Shown here one piece after another: positions 7,329 to 16,157 of a stretch of 45,752 nt of DNA. The position numbers were made by a program, and so were the translations under genes. Numbering within the stretch: the stretch's first letter is position 1; each line of letters starts with the position of its first letter. Below the pieces are notes generated by a model. That model did no database searches. It was not told where the DNA came from and saw only the letters and a list, made by a program, of their open reading frames with translations. The stretch covers positions 1 to 45,752 of the forward strand of contig JAFROL010000003.1 in assembly GCA_017429685.1 (NCBI GenBank), written 5' to 3'. The DNA is from Bacteroidales bacterium. GTDB taxonomy: Bacteria > Bacteroidota > Bacteroidia > Bacteroidales > P3.

Positions 7329-7450
7329 GGCAACCTCTATAAATTCGTTTAATTCGCGTTTTGCTTGCAAAACAAAATTCTGAATTACATCAAATTAATT
7401 CGTTAAATTCGTGTAATTCGCGGTCGAAAAAGAGATTATTAGAGGTTACC
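7329..7450. repeat. Small inverted-repeat element (MITE-like)
   Basis: A 122-base AT-rich segment is bounded by imperfect terminal inverted repeats: GGCAACCTCTATAA at the left end, and GGTAACCTCTAATAA read inward from the right. Inside are ATTCGTTTAATTCGCG-like units and a short palindrome GTTTTGCTTGCAAAAC. It has no coding capacity. It resembles intergenic repeats common in Bacteroidales. No clear target-site duplication was seen. Confidence 0.5.
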
Positions 7451-7460
7451 GCATAATCGT

Positions 7461-8108
7461 TTATATCTTCGTTGCTGTCATTTCGGCGGTGCCGTTGATG
7501 CCCACTCCCGAAAACGATGCCGAGAGAGTCGAGGTCCACGATGTGGTGCCATTCACCGGCGCGCTGATGGTGGGGAACGTCACCGTTACGGCAACGGTCG
7601 AAGTCAAGATGGTCTGGTTTACAACAATCGGCTCGACGTGGAGTCCTGTGCTGTTGGCGTAGCCGGGACGCGTCTGGCCAGCCATTGTCACCTCCACCTC
7701 ATTGCCGCTACCTGTCTTTACGATGGTGGCCGTCATCGTCGGGAAATCCATCGAATAGGTACCCACAATGGGGATGTTGTTGAATGTGGCATTGGTCGTT
7801 ACTGAATATTCACCGACGAACTGGTCGGCATAGTACGAATCCGAGACGAAGTTGGCCATATACGTGGCGTCGCCAGTCACCTCGACCGAACGGGGATTGT
7901 CGCTGTTGCCGTCCTGCCAGCCTTGGAATATGCATCCCTGAGCGGGTATGGCTCCAATGGTGGCCGTCGTGCCCTTCTTGTACTCGCCACCACCGGTGAC
8001 GGAGCCCAGAGCCTCATTGTTGGATTTCACTGTGATGGTGTACTCTTTCTTGCACGATGCCAACGCAAGGGTGGCAAGGGCTACAATAAAGATTAATAAA
8101 CGTTTCAT
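7461..8108 (-). CDS. Lipoprotein with an InlB-type B-repeat domain
   Basis: The 215-residue protein starts with a lipoprotein signal (MKRLLIFIVALATLALASC, lipidated Cys19). Residues about 23-88 form a divergent InlB B-repeat-like domain: TITVKSNNEALGSVTGGG, then GTTATIGAIPAQGCIFQGW and ATYMANF. The remainder (about 95-215) is rich in Thr, Val and Ser and probably beta-stranded; I do not recognise it. Such proteins sit on the outer or inner membrane and may bind surface ligands. The specific role is unknown. Downstream is the MITE-like repeat; upstream a 77-base gap separates it from the hydrolase gene on the same strand. Confidence 0.75.
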   Translation of the reverse strand: MKRLLIFIVALATLALASCKKEYTITVKSNNEALGSVTGGGEYKKGTTATIGAIPAQGCIFQGWQDGNSDNPRSVEVTGDATYMANFVSDSYYADQFVGEYSVTTNATFNNIPIVGTYSMDFPTMTATIVKTGSGNEVEVTMAGQTRPGYANSTGLHVEPIVVNQTILTSTVAVTVTFPTISAPVNGTTSWTSTLSASFSGVGINGTAEMTATKI

Positions 8109-8185
8109 AGGAATATGTGTTTCTGTTTTTACGGATGCAAAATTACGAATAATTTACAGAACCGAAGTCCGTTTTGCGTATATTT

Positions 8186-9565
8186 CTATTTGTTTTTATT
8201 TATAAAACTGACAATCAGCGCCATCACCTCAGGAGCAATCGTCTCATCGATGAGCAGATATTCGCTGGTGGCGCCGGTCTGGCAGTGCTGCATCAGGTGG
8301 TTGAGGCCTGGCATCAGGGCCGTCTGCGCACGGTGGCCGGTGGCTTCGGCAATGGCGTCGAGGTTGACGGGCAGCACCTGGCAGTCGCGGTCGCCATTGA
8401 CGGCAAGAAGCGGACAGCGCAAGCGACGAAGGTAGACGCTGTTGTCCAGACCTATGAAGGTGCGCATCCAGGGCAAACGCATCTGGGCGGCAAGGCCTAT
8501 GGCGTCGCCGCGGCGCAGCCCTATGCTCTTCCGCTCGTCGGCAGTGAGGCCCTTGGTGCGCTCTTCGCACAGACGCGTAGTGAAGGATTCGTAGTTGTCG
8601 GCCGCCATCGTGTCCATCGCGGCATAGAGGGTGCGCAGCACATCGAGGCGGCAGTCGATCAGACGTTGGGGAAGGCTGTCGAGCTGCAGGATGCGCTCGT
8701 TCTGCTGCAGCAGTATGTCGGCGCCCGTCGTTCCTGGGCCCGCCAGCAGCACTACGAAGGCCACCTTGCGGTTGCACGACGCCACTATGGGGGCTATCAT
8801 TCCGCCCTCGCTGTGGCCGATGATGCCCACGCGCTTGGGGTCGATTTTTTTCTGTTTGCGCAGGAAGTCGAACGCGGCCTCGGCATCGTCGGCAAAATCG
8901 AGCGTCGTGGCATTCTGCACTTCGCCCTTCGAGCCGCCGGTGCCGCGGTCGTCGCAGCGCAGCACGGCAATGCCGTTGCGTGCCAAGTGGTCGGCCAAAA
9001 CCAAGAAAGGCTTGTGGCCCAGCAGCTCCTCGTCGCGGTTCTGCTGGCCGCTGCCACTGACAAGAAGCACTGCCGGGAAGGGGCCCGCCCCGTCGGGAAC
9101 GGTCAGCGTGCCGGCAAGGGTGACACCTGCTTTCTTGCGCTCTATCACCACCTCCTTTTCGGTATAGGGGAACGGCGGCTTGGGCGTCTGCGGACGCACG
9201 ACGCTGAAGATGGTGTCGGCAGGGAGGAAATGTATCTGTGTGCGCATCGCGCCCTGGCGGAAAGTGCCGCGAAAACTGCTGTCGGCAGCATTCCAGACAA
9301 GCACAAGGCGCATACCCGCCGGCTTGTGGTTGATGCGCAGCGTGTCGCCGACAAAACTCCATTCCGATGCCGGAATGGGATCGGACGTCTGCATAGGGCT
9401 GTACAAAACCGGCTTCGCATCGCTGAAGGTGAAATTGATGGGCAGTGAGGCCTCCTTGAGTACACCCAGCCACCAACGGCCTTCGAACTGCGACACCGCG
9501 TCGGTCTGGGCCGTTGCCACGGCGAACTGCGCAAGCAGGGCAAGAGTAAGGGCTATCTTCTTCAT
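8186..9565 (-). CDS. Exported alpha/beta hydrolase
   Basis: The 459-residue protein has a signal peptide (residues 1-19, cut after ATA), an N-terminal beta-rich domain (about 25-125) and an alpha/beta hydrolase domain from about 140. The nucleophile elbow is GHSEGG with Ser252. The acid is probably Asp394 (NGDRDCQV) and the base His423 (GLNHLMQH). An oxyanion region is suggested by LLVSGSGQQNRDE. The substrate is unknown; an acyl ester or peptide are options. The start at 9565 is chosen because a strong GGAGGT ribosome site precedes it. That site overlaps the last codons of gldD, 2 bases upstream, so the two genes are translationally coupled. Confidence 0.88.
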   Translation of the reverse strand: MKKIALTLALLAQFAVATAQTDAVSQFEGRWWLGVLKEASLPINFTFSDAKPVLYSPMQTSDPIPASEWSFVGDTLRINHKPAGMRLVLVWNAADSSFRGTFRQGAMRTQIHFLPADTIFSVVRPQTPKPPFPYTEKEVVIERKKAGVTLAGTLTVPDGAGPFPAVLLVSGSGQQNRDEELLGHKPFLVLADHLARNGIAVLRCDDRGTGGSKGEVQNATTLDFADDAEAAFDFLRKQKKIDPKRVGIIGHSEGGMIAPIVASCNRKVAFVVLLAGPGTTGADILLQQNERILQLDSLPQRLIDCRLDVLRTLYAAMDTMAADNYESFTTRLCEERTKGLTADERKSIGLRRGDAIGLAAQMRLPWMRTFIGLDNSVYLRRLRCPLLAVNGDRDCQVLPVNLDAIAEATGHRAQTALMPGLNHLMQHCQTGATSEYLLIDETIAPEVMALIVSFINKNK

Positions 9566-9567
9566 TG

Positions 9568-10233
9568 TTACCTCCATTTCATTGTTTCGACCAGATGAAT
9601 CAAATCCTGCTGCAGATACTCAAGCACCGGAGCCAGCGAGTCGTTGTTGGGCACACAGTCGATGTAGAGCGAGCCGCGCAGGAAATGGCGGACGCTGTCG
9701 GTGGCCCAGAACTGGAACGTCGACGCCACATTCTGGCCACTGAGGCGATAGGTGGTGGCGTAGACGCGGTCGGCCTCGTTGACAAACTGGCGCTCGTCGA
9801 CACCCGACGAGAAATCGAAATGCTTGGACAGCAGCTGATACGACGTGTCGACCTCGGCAGCCAAATCGGACGGGCGGCGCAGCGGTTTGTAAGTGAGGAA
9901 GATGATGCCGTTCCACTGCGGATAGGTGATGTCGATCCACGTCACGCCCTTGGGGGCATCCTTCTCCCCCACTTCGGCGCACTGGTTGGCCTCGAAGACG
10001 ATGGGGAAAGTGTGGAAAGGCTTGTCGTGCGAAATGGCAACCATAGTGTCGCCCTCCCATATCAGCGTGTCGGAAATGGGCAAGGTGTCGACAAGCCAGT
10101 ATTTGTGCTCCGGCATATCGATGCGCATATAGCCTTTGGGCTTGGGCGTATAGCTGTCGCCTCCGCCGCAGGCGGCAAAAAGCGTCGCCAAAAGCAGCAG
10201 CAATGCGAAATGTATTATGTGGCGTTTTTCCAT
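9568..10233 (-). CDS. gldD: Gliding motility-type lipoprotein GldD
   Basis: The 221-residue protein has a lipoprotein signal ending in LFAAC (Cys22). It then carries the GldD hallmark TPKPKGYMRIDMPEHKY near the mature N-terminus. In Flavobacterium GldD is needed for gliding. In non-gliding Bacteroidales, homologues persist and are thought to act in the cell envelope, so motility should not be inferred. It is the first gene of a pair with the alpha/beta hydrolase. It diverges from the small methyltransferase-like gene 46 bases away. Confidence 0.88.
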   Translation of the reverse strand: MEKRHIIHFALLLLLATLFAACGGGDSYTPKPKGYMRIDMPEHKYWLVDTLPISDTLIWEGDTMVAISHDKPFHTFPIVFEANQCAEVGEKDAPKGVTWIDITYPQWNGIIFLTYKPLRRPSDLAAEVDTSYQLLSKHFDFSSGVDERQFVNEADRVYATTYRLSGQNVASTFQFWATDSVRHFLRGSLYIDCVPNNDSLAPVLEYLQQDLIHLVETMKWR

Positions 10234-10251
10234 TATCTGTAACTTTTTTCT

Positions 10252-10259
10252 TATTTTTG
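10252..10259 (+). promoter_or_regulatory. Possible -7 promoter element
   Basis: TATTTTTG fits the Bacteroidota TAnnTTTG element, 20 bases before the ATG at 10280. No TTTG box stands at the expected distance upstream, so this is weak support. Confidence 0.35.
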
Positions 10260-10279
10260 CAAATCTGTAGTTGCTTTAT

Positions 10280-10696
10280 ATGAACAGGCTCGAATACATA
10301 GTATGCGCTAAAACTCAGTACAATATCCAGTCGCCGTTTGTCTACGACCTCTACGAGAATGTGCTTTTGCCAAAACTGGACCGCGCTGCGCTGACGAGGT
10401 TGGGACTGAGCCGGCGCGACAAGTTCGGCCAGCTATGCTACAAGATTGCCGACCACTATGGCGCAACCGCTGCAGAAAACAGCATCGCGCTGCGCGGAGC
10501 CGACGCCGTCCTGACCACCGGCGAGGGGCTGATTGGCCTTGTGTGCCGTCCGCATCGCGACAAAGGGAGCGAACAGGAGTGGCAAAAACTTTTCAAAGAA
10601 CCCGATGTGACACTGTCGGTCGACCTGTTCGACGCGGGACTGGTTTTCACTTCAAAGCATTTGTCGCGGCAACACTTTGTTTTCCGCATCTTTTGA
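10280..10696 (+). CDS. Shortened SAM-methyltransferase-like protein lacking the Rossmann core
   Basis: The 138-residue protein matches both ends of a Bacteroidota class I methyltransferase family of roughly 250 residues. The N-terminal part has AKTQYNIQSPFVYDLYENV and KFGQLCYKIADHYGA. The C-terminal part has EQEWQKLFKEPDVTLSVDLF and AGLVFTSKHLSRQHFVFRIF. The central SAM-binding motifs (DLGTSLG-like, and the acidic loops) are missing; about 35 unrelated-looking residues join the halves. The frame is intact. It is therefore either a degenerate remnant or a repurposed non-catalytic paralogue. The start at 10280 (ATG) is preferred to a TTG at 10271. It converges on pcm with an 11-base gap. Confidence 0.65.
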   Translation: MNRLEYIVCAKTQYNIQSPFVYDLYENVLLPKLDRAALTRLGLSRRDKFGQLCYKIADHYGATAAENSIALRGADAVLTTGEGLIGLVCRPHRDKGSEQEWQKLFKEPDVTLSVDLFDAGLVFTSKHLSRQHFVFRIF

Positions 10697-10707
10697 CGGC
10701 ACGATGC

Positions 10708-11367
10708 CTATTTGCCGCCGTAGTCCAGCTTTTCGAGCATAGGCACGAAATTGCAGTCGCCATAGCGCTGACGCAGCGTGTCGGCAGGACCGTCGCCGGT
10801 CTTGACGATGCGCAGCATCTCCTGGTGCTCGCCGCCAACAGGCACTACCATCACGCCGCCCACCTTGAGCTGGGCCAGCAGCTCTTCTGGCACCGCAGGT
10901 GCGCCGCAGGTGATGATGATGCGGTCGAACGGACCGTACTCGGGCAGGCCCCTGTAGCCGTCGCCAAGGAAGCATTTGGGGCGATAGTGCAGCCGCTCCA
11001 GCCGCGGTTTGGTGATGTCGTAGAGCTCCTTCTGGCGCTCGATGGTGAAGACGCGCAATCCCATAGCACACAGCACCGCCGTCTGGTAGCCGCTGCCGGT
11101 GCCCACCTCGAGCACCTTCATCTCGGGCTCGGCGTCGAGCAGCTCGCTCTGGAACGCCACCGTAGACGGCTGCGAGATGGTCTGGCCGCACTTGATGGGC
11201 AGCGCACGGTCCTCGTAGGCCATATAGTCGAGCATCGTCTCCAAAAACAGATGACGCGGCACCTCGGCCATTGCGTCGAGAACGCGACGGTCGCTGATGC
11301 CTTTTTCGCTCAGATGGCGCACCATCTCCATACGCCACCCTTTGTGTTTGAAACTGTCTTCCAACAT
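10708..11367 (-). CDS. pcm: Protein-L-isoaspartate O-methyltransferase
   Basis: The enzyme repairs aged proteins by methylating L-isoaspartyl residues with S-adenosylmethionine. It is 219 residues from the chosen start, the normal size. The family signature GQTISQP is at residues 61-67, SAM motif I LEVGTGSGYQTAVL at 86-99, and GPFDRIIITCGAP follows. The start at 11367 avoids a long overlap with thiL; an upstream in-frame ATG at 11412 would overlap it by 26 bases. It follows thiL by 19 bases and is probably in the same transcript. Confidence 0.94.
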   Translation of the reverse strand: MLEDSFKHKGWRMEMVRHLSEKGISDRRVLDAMAEVPRHLFLETMLDYMAYEDRALPIKCGQTISQPSTVAFQSELLDAEPEMKVLEVGTGSGYQTAVLCAMGLRVFTIERQKELYDITKPRLERLHYRPKCFLGDGYRGLPEYGPFDRIIITCGAPAVPEELLAQLKVGGVMVVPVGGEHQEMLRIVKTGDGPADTLRQRYGDCNFVPMLEKLDYGGK

Positions 11368-11386
11368 TATAGAATAGCCTCTCCTT

Positions 11387-12427
11387 TCATTCTCTAAAAC
11401 CTTGGGCCACAAGGGTGATAGTGCTGTTCTGCGGCGTAACCATCACGGCACCAAGGCCATCTTCGGTAATGTGGCCTATGATGTGCACGCCCTCCATATC
11501 CTTGACGCGCTCGTAGTCCTTCTGCGCGACGGTGAAAAGCAGCTCGTAGTCGCCGCCACCGTTGAGGGCGTTCGACACGGGCAGCATATTCTGGCTCATC
11601 TCGCTGCAGACGCGCGTGGTCTGGTAGTCGATGGGCAGGCGCTCCTCGTAGACCTCGCAGCCGCACTGCGACGCCTTGCAGAGGTGCAGCAGTTCCGACG
11701 CCAGCCCGTCGCTGACGTCGATCATCGACGTCGGCACAACGCCAGCCTTGGCAAGCGACTGCACGATGTCGAGACGCGGTTCGGGCTTGAGGAAACGCTC
11801 CAGCACGTAGTCGTACGAGTCCAGGTCGGGCTGGAAATTGGGGTTGGCCTGATAGGTCACCTTCTCGCGCTCCAGGATAAGCAGGCCCGAATAGGCGCTG
11901 CCAAGGTCGCCGCTGACGCAAATAAGGTCGTGCATCTGCGCACCCCTGCGGTAGGTCAGCTTGTCCTCGTCGGCCTCGCCGATAGCCGTCACCGTCAGCA
12001 CCATACCCGACCGGCTGCTGTTGGTGTCGCCGCCGACAAGGTCCACATCGTAGCGCTCGCAGCACAGGCGGATACCGGCATAGAGCTCTTCGAGCGCTTC
12101 GACCGAATAGCGGTTAGACACGGCAACGCTGACCGTCACCTGGCGCGGTGTGCCGTTCATCGCCGCAATATTGCTTAATGCCACGGCCACAGCCTTGTAG
12201 CCCAGATGTTTGAGCGGCGTATACATCATATCGAAATGTATGCCCTCGGCAAGGGTCTGCGTCGTGACGAGCATCTTGCGCTTGCCCTCGCCGATGACGG
12301 CGCAGTCGTCGCCAACACCCTTGACGGTCGAAGCATTGCGCGGCTCAAACTCGTCGGTAAGGCGGTCGATCAGCGCAAACTCGCCAAAAGCGTCAAGCTC
12401 GGTGCGGCCTTCCTGGTATTCTAACAT
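11387..12427 (-). CDS. thiL: Thiamine-monophosphate kinase
   Basis: The enzyme phosphorylates thiamine monophosphate to thiamine diphosphate with ATP. It has 346 residues from the start at 12427. Recognisable motifs are GVGDDCAVI (37-45), VGGDTNSSRSGMVLTVTAIGE, MIDVSDGLASEL and NGGGDYELLF. The frame extends to 12478, but that stretch contains the eno terminator and encodes unrelated residues, so the internal ATG is chosen. No other thiamine genes are nearby. It lies between eno and pcm. Confidence 0.93.
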   Translation of the reverse strand: MLEYQEGRTELDAFGEFALIDRLTDEFEPRNASTVKGVGDDCAVIGEGKRKMLVTTQTLAEGIHFDMMYTPLKHLGYKAVAVALSNIAAMNGTPRQVTVSVAVSNRYSVEALEELYAGIRLCCERYDVDLVGGDTNSSRSGMVLTVTAIGEADEDKLTYRRGAQMHDLICVSGDLGSAYSGLLILEREKVTYQANPNFQPDLDSYDYVLERFLKPEPRLDIVQSLAKAGVVPTSMIDVSDGLASELLHLCKASQCGCEVYEERLPIDYQTTRVCSEMSQNMLPVSNALNGGGDYELLFTVAQKDYERVKDMEGVHIIGHITEDGLGAVMVTPQNSTITLVAQGFRE

Positions 12428-12443
12428 CGATTGGTTTTGGTTT

Positions 12444-12490
12444 AAAAAAAGAAGGCGAGGAAATGAAAAAAATTTCATCTCCTCCCCTTC
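12444..12490 (-). terminator. Rho-independent terminator of eno
   Basis: On the minus strand a stem of GAAGGGGAGGAGATGAAA paired with TTTCATTTCCTCGCCTTC (12451-12490, a few mismatches) is followed directly by seven T residues (12444-12450). It begins 13 bases after the eno stop and ends 16 bases before thiL, so thiL depends on read-through or a promoter within the hairpin region. Confidence 0.85.
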
Positions 12491-12503
12491 TCAATGATAC
12501 TAT

Positions 12504-13805
<1,302 letters not shown>

Positions 13806-13905
13806 TTAAATATTTGAATTAATAATAACGTCTGAATTCTATTATTATTGTGTATTATTTGTATTTTTTTTGCATAAACGGAATGTAAACATAACTGCGT
13901 TTGTT

Positions 13906-15201
13906 TCAGTCGTTTACAACAAGAAATATAGCACCGCCGAGTTGACCGACAAGAATACATATAGAGATTATGATGGCGGCGACACAGCGCTGATGGTAGC
14001 GTATCTTGTCCTTTGGAGGTTTGATGGCATAGGCAGCGACAATCAATACTACCGCCAGAACAGCGACAGCCCCAAGCTGGGTTTCAAACGACAGAGCGTC
14101 GCCAAAAGCTCTTCCCACCTGCGCAGCCAAAGCACCCCACAGGAAGGGGAGCAAACAACCCACTATTATCATCGAATAGCGGAATTCCGCGCTAAAAATA
14201 TGCTCGTGCGGCCAACGACCGTGGCCTGTGTATTTTGGGGTGTCAGTGTCGGCTGGTCCAACCTTTTCCGCCGAGGCAGACTGTTTTGTTGGCGATGATT
14301 GTATTGTTGGCGAAATGTGGCTTTGTGAATCATCGACGTGACTGTGCATCATCTTAGTCCTTCGATTGAGTTCTTCGAGTGCGCCGTCATTCTGCTCGTC
14401 GGTCATACGGGTATTGAACAGGCCTGCACGGTTTTTCTTGTCCGATTGTTCGACTGGTGTGCCGTAGTACCAATCAAGTCTGTTCAACGCATACATCGCG
14501 TATTTCTTGAGTTGCGAGACATAACGTTCCTTTATCTGCTCGAATTCAGAAGCCGCAATACCATAGTCTTTCAGCCAGGCCCATAGCGACGAGTTGTCGT
14601 AAAGGCCGGCGTTGTGAAGGATGTGCAGTTCGTTGGCATCGTCGTCAAGCATTCTACGGACAGCCTGAAGCCGTTCGTACCACAGTATTTCGGTGAGGTC
14701 TTTCTTTTTCAGAAAGTTGAGGAGCTTGTCAAGAGCTTCCGAAAAAGCATCACCGTTGTACAAGATGTCCGGAAACCGGCTTGGCTCGTCGGTTTTGACG
14801 TGTTCCAACGTAAGATTTCCTGATTTGTCCGAGAAGTAGAAGTACTCCATTGGCACATCTTCGGTAATTGTATCAATCAGTTCACCGTCATCGTCGAATT
14901 CGGGAATCAGAGGTGCATAAGGGATTTCAATAGGCAAATACGGCTTCAGAACAATTGCCTCTTTTTCAAGTGCTTCTGGATTGTAACTAACTGTCGGTTC
15001 CTCTATCGGGAAAACCAAGAAGTAACAACCGGTATCGTCTTTGGTGGCATCGTCGTCAAGGCTTTGGAAGCTTATGCCACTGGTTTCGTCGGAAAAGGTC
15101 AGGTCCAGATGATACCTGGCCTTCAGGAAATGAGCGACCAACTGGTAAAGAATGATGTCGACATCAGCCTTTTTGATTGGGTACAGAGTATAGTCGGACA
15201 T
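13906..15201 (-). CDS. Uncharacterised protein with C-terminal membrane helices
   Basis: I do not recognise this 431-residue protein. A soluble N-terminal part (about 1-250) is rich in acidic and aromatic residues and resembles no motif I know. A polar, Ser/Thr-rich linker (about 285-330) follows, with SHISPTIQSSPTKQSAS. Three likely membrane helices lie at about 343-361, 376-393 and 406-428. The linker could be a target of the neighbouring Ser/Thr kinases, which is only inference. It starts 3 bases after the stop of the upstream unknown gene. It ends the eight-gene phospho-signalling block. Confidence 0.7.
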   Translation of the reverse strand: MSDYTLYPIKKADVDIILYQLVAHFLKARYHLDLTFSDETSGISFQSLDDDATKDDTGCYFLVFPIEEPTVSYNPEALEKEAIVLKPYLPIEIPYAPLIPEFDDDGELIDTITEDVPMEYFYFSDKSGNLTLEHVKTDEPSRFPDILYNGDAFSEALDKLLNFLKKKDLTEILWYERLQAVRRMLDDDANELHILHNAGLYDNSSLWAWLKDYGIAASEFEQIKERYVSQLKKYAMYALNRLDWYYGTPVEQSDKKNRAGLFNTRMTDEQNDGALEELNRRTKMMHSHVDDSQSHISPTIQSSPTKQSASAEKVGPADTDTPKYTGHGRWPHEHIFSAEFRYSMIIVGCLLPFLWGALAAQVGRAFGDALSFETQLGAVAVLAVVLIVAAYAIKPPKDKIRYHQRCVAAIIISICILVGQLGGAIFLVVND

Positions 15202-15204
15202 AGG

Positions 15205-16014
15205 TCAGCAATTGTTAATGGCGTACATCAAAGCCTTGTTGCGCTCGGCGGTGAAGAGGTCGGTTATTCTTTTGTGGTCTTCGGTTCCCGTCATCGGCAG
15301 GTCGTACCACGACCCCATACCATACCCCAACTTGGTGAGTTGCGCAGCAAGAAGGTACTTGAAATATGGCTCCTGGATGCGGAAAGTGTCGGGCTGACCG
15401 CTATATTCCACGCTTTCGCAATTCATAATGTCAAGGCCAGCCTTGAAATGGTTTATCCAATAGTCGAAAGGCGCGTAGGCGGCAATGGCTTCCAATGCTT
15501 TCTTGAACGTCACAGCATTATCAGGGAATTCGGGTCGATGGTAGTCCTGCTGCGACAAGGCAATCGGTTTGATAACCGGTTTGGTCGTTCCGTCTTTGAC
15601 TTCCTCGCCAGGAATAAAAGCTTTTACGTCGCCATCAGCATACCAGCATACCAGACAGCAGTAATGATTGCGTTTTGTGACAGCCTCGACTTCCGTTCCA
15701 CAAAGATAGACGATGTCCCAGATGCCTTTACATTTCTGCTCTTCATACCACGAGTTGCATATAACCTTGTAAACATCGTCTGGCCACTGGAACGGGATTT
15801 CGTTCCGGAAATCCTTTCTGGCCCTGACAGTCAATTCCATAAAGACAAGGTCGGCGGACCTGTATGCTTCACGTGATGAAGTGTAGGACTGTGACTTCGG
15901 TTTCGACTGCGAGACATAGACGTATGCTGCCGACCGCAGGCGACGGCAAATGTCGGTGCTGTCGACAGTGGCATCAGGTTGGTACCACGGGATGAAATGC
16001 TCTTGTTCTTTCAT
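15205..16014 (-). CDS. Uncharacterised soluble protein in the phospho-signalling block
   Basis: This 269-residue protein is unknown to me. There is no signal peptide or membrane helix, and it is rich in Tyr and Trp (FIPWYQPDATVDSTDICRR, WPDDVYKVICNSWYEEQK). It has several Cys residues, including CCLVCWY. The start at 16014 is preferred to 16113, because the longer form would run into the hairpin region after the kinase gene. The next gene follows after 3 bases, suggesting coupled translation and a shared function with the three-helix protein. Confidence 0.65.
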   Translation of the reverse strand: MKEQEHFIPWYQPDATVDSTDICRRLRSAAYVYVSQSKPKSQSYTSSREAYRSADLVFMELTVRARKDFRNEIPFQWPDDVYKVICNSWYEEQKCKGIWDIVYLCGTEVEAVTKRNHYCCLVCWYADGDVKAFIPGEEVKDGTTKPVIKPIALSQQDYHRPEFPDNAVTFKKALEAIAAYAPFDYWINHFKAGLDIMNCESVEYSGQPDTFRIQEPYFKYLLAAQLTKLGYGMGSWYDLPMTGTEDHKRITDLFTAERNKALMYAINNC

Positions 16015-16108
16015 CTGTTGCGTTATCCTGTTAAATTTTGGTGTGTTATATTTAATACAGAATAGAAGAAAACTCCTACGGAGTTGTTTATGGAGGTCCC
16101 CACAATAA

Positions 16109-16138
16109 AGCACCAGGGGAGACGGTCCACCTGGTGCT
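16109..16138 (-). terminator. Hairpin after the large kinase gene
   Basis: The stem AGCACCAGG with CCTGGTGCT encloses a 12-base loop and begins 19 bases after the kinase stop. On the minus strand it is followed by TTTATTGTGG, a weak T tract. It may attenuate rather than end transcription, since two more same-strand genes follow. Confidence 0.55.
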
Positions 16139-16157
16139 GATTTCTGTTATTTGGATT

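Noticed and set aside
10268-10700. Frameshifted full-length methyltransferase
   Set aside because: The missing SAM-binding core was not found in any other frame around the gene; the DNA is deleted or replaced, not shifted.
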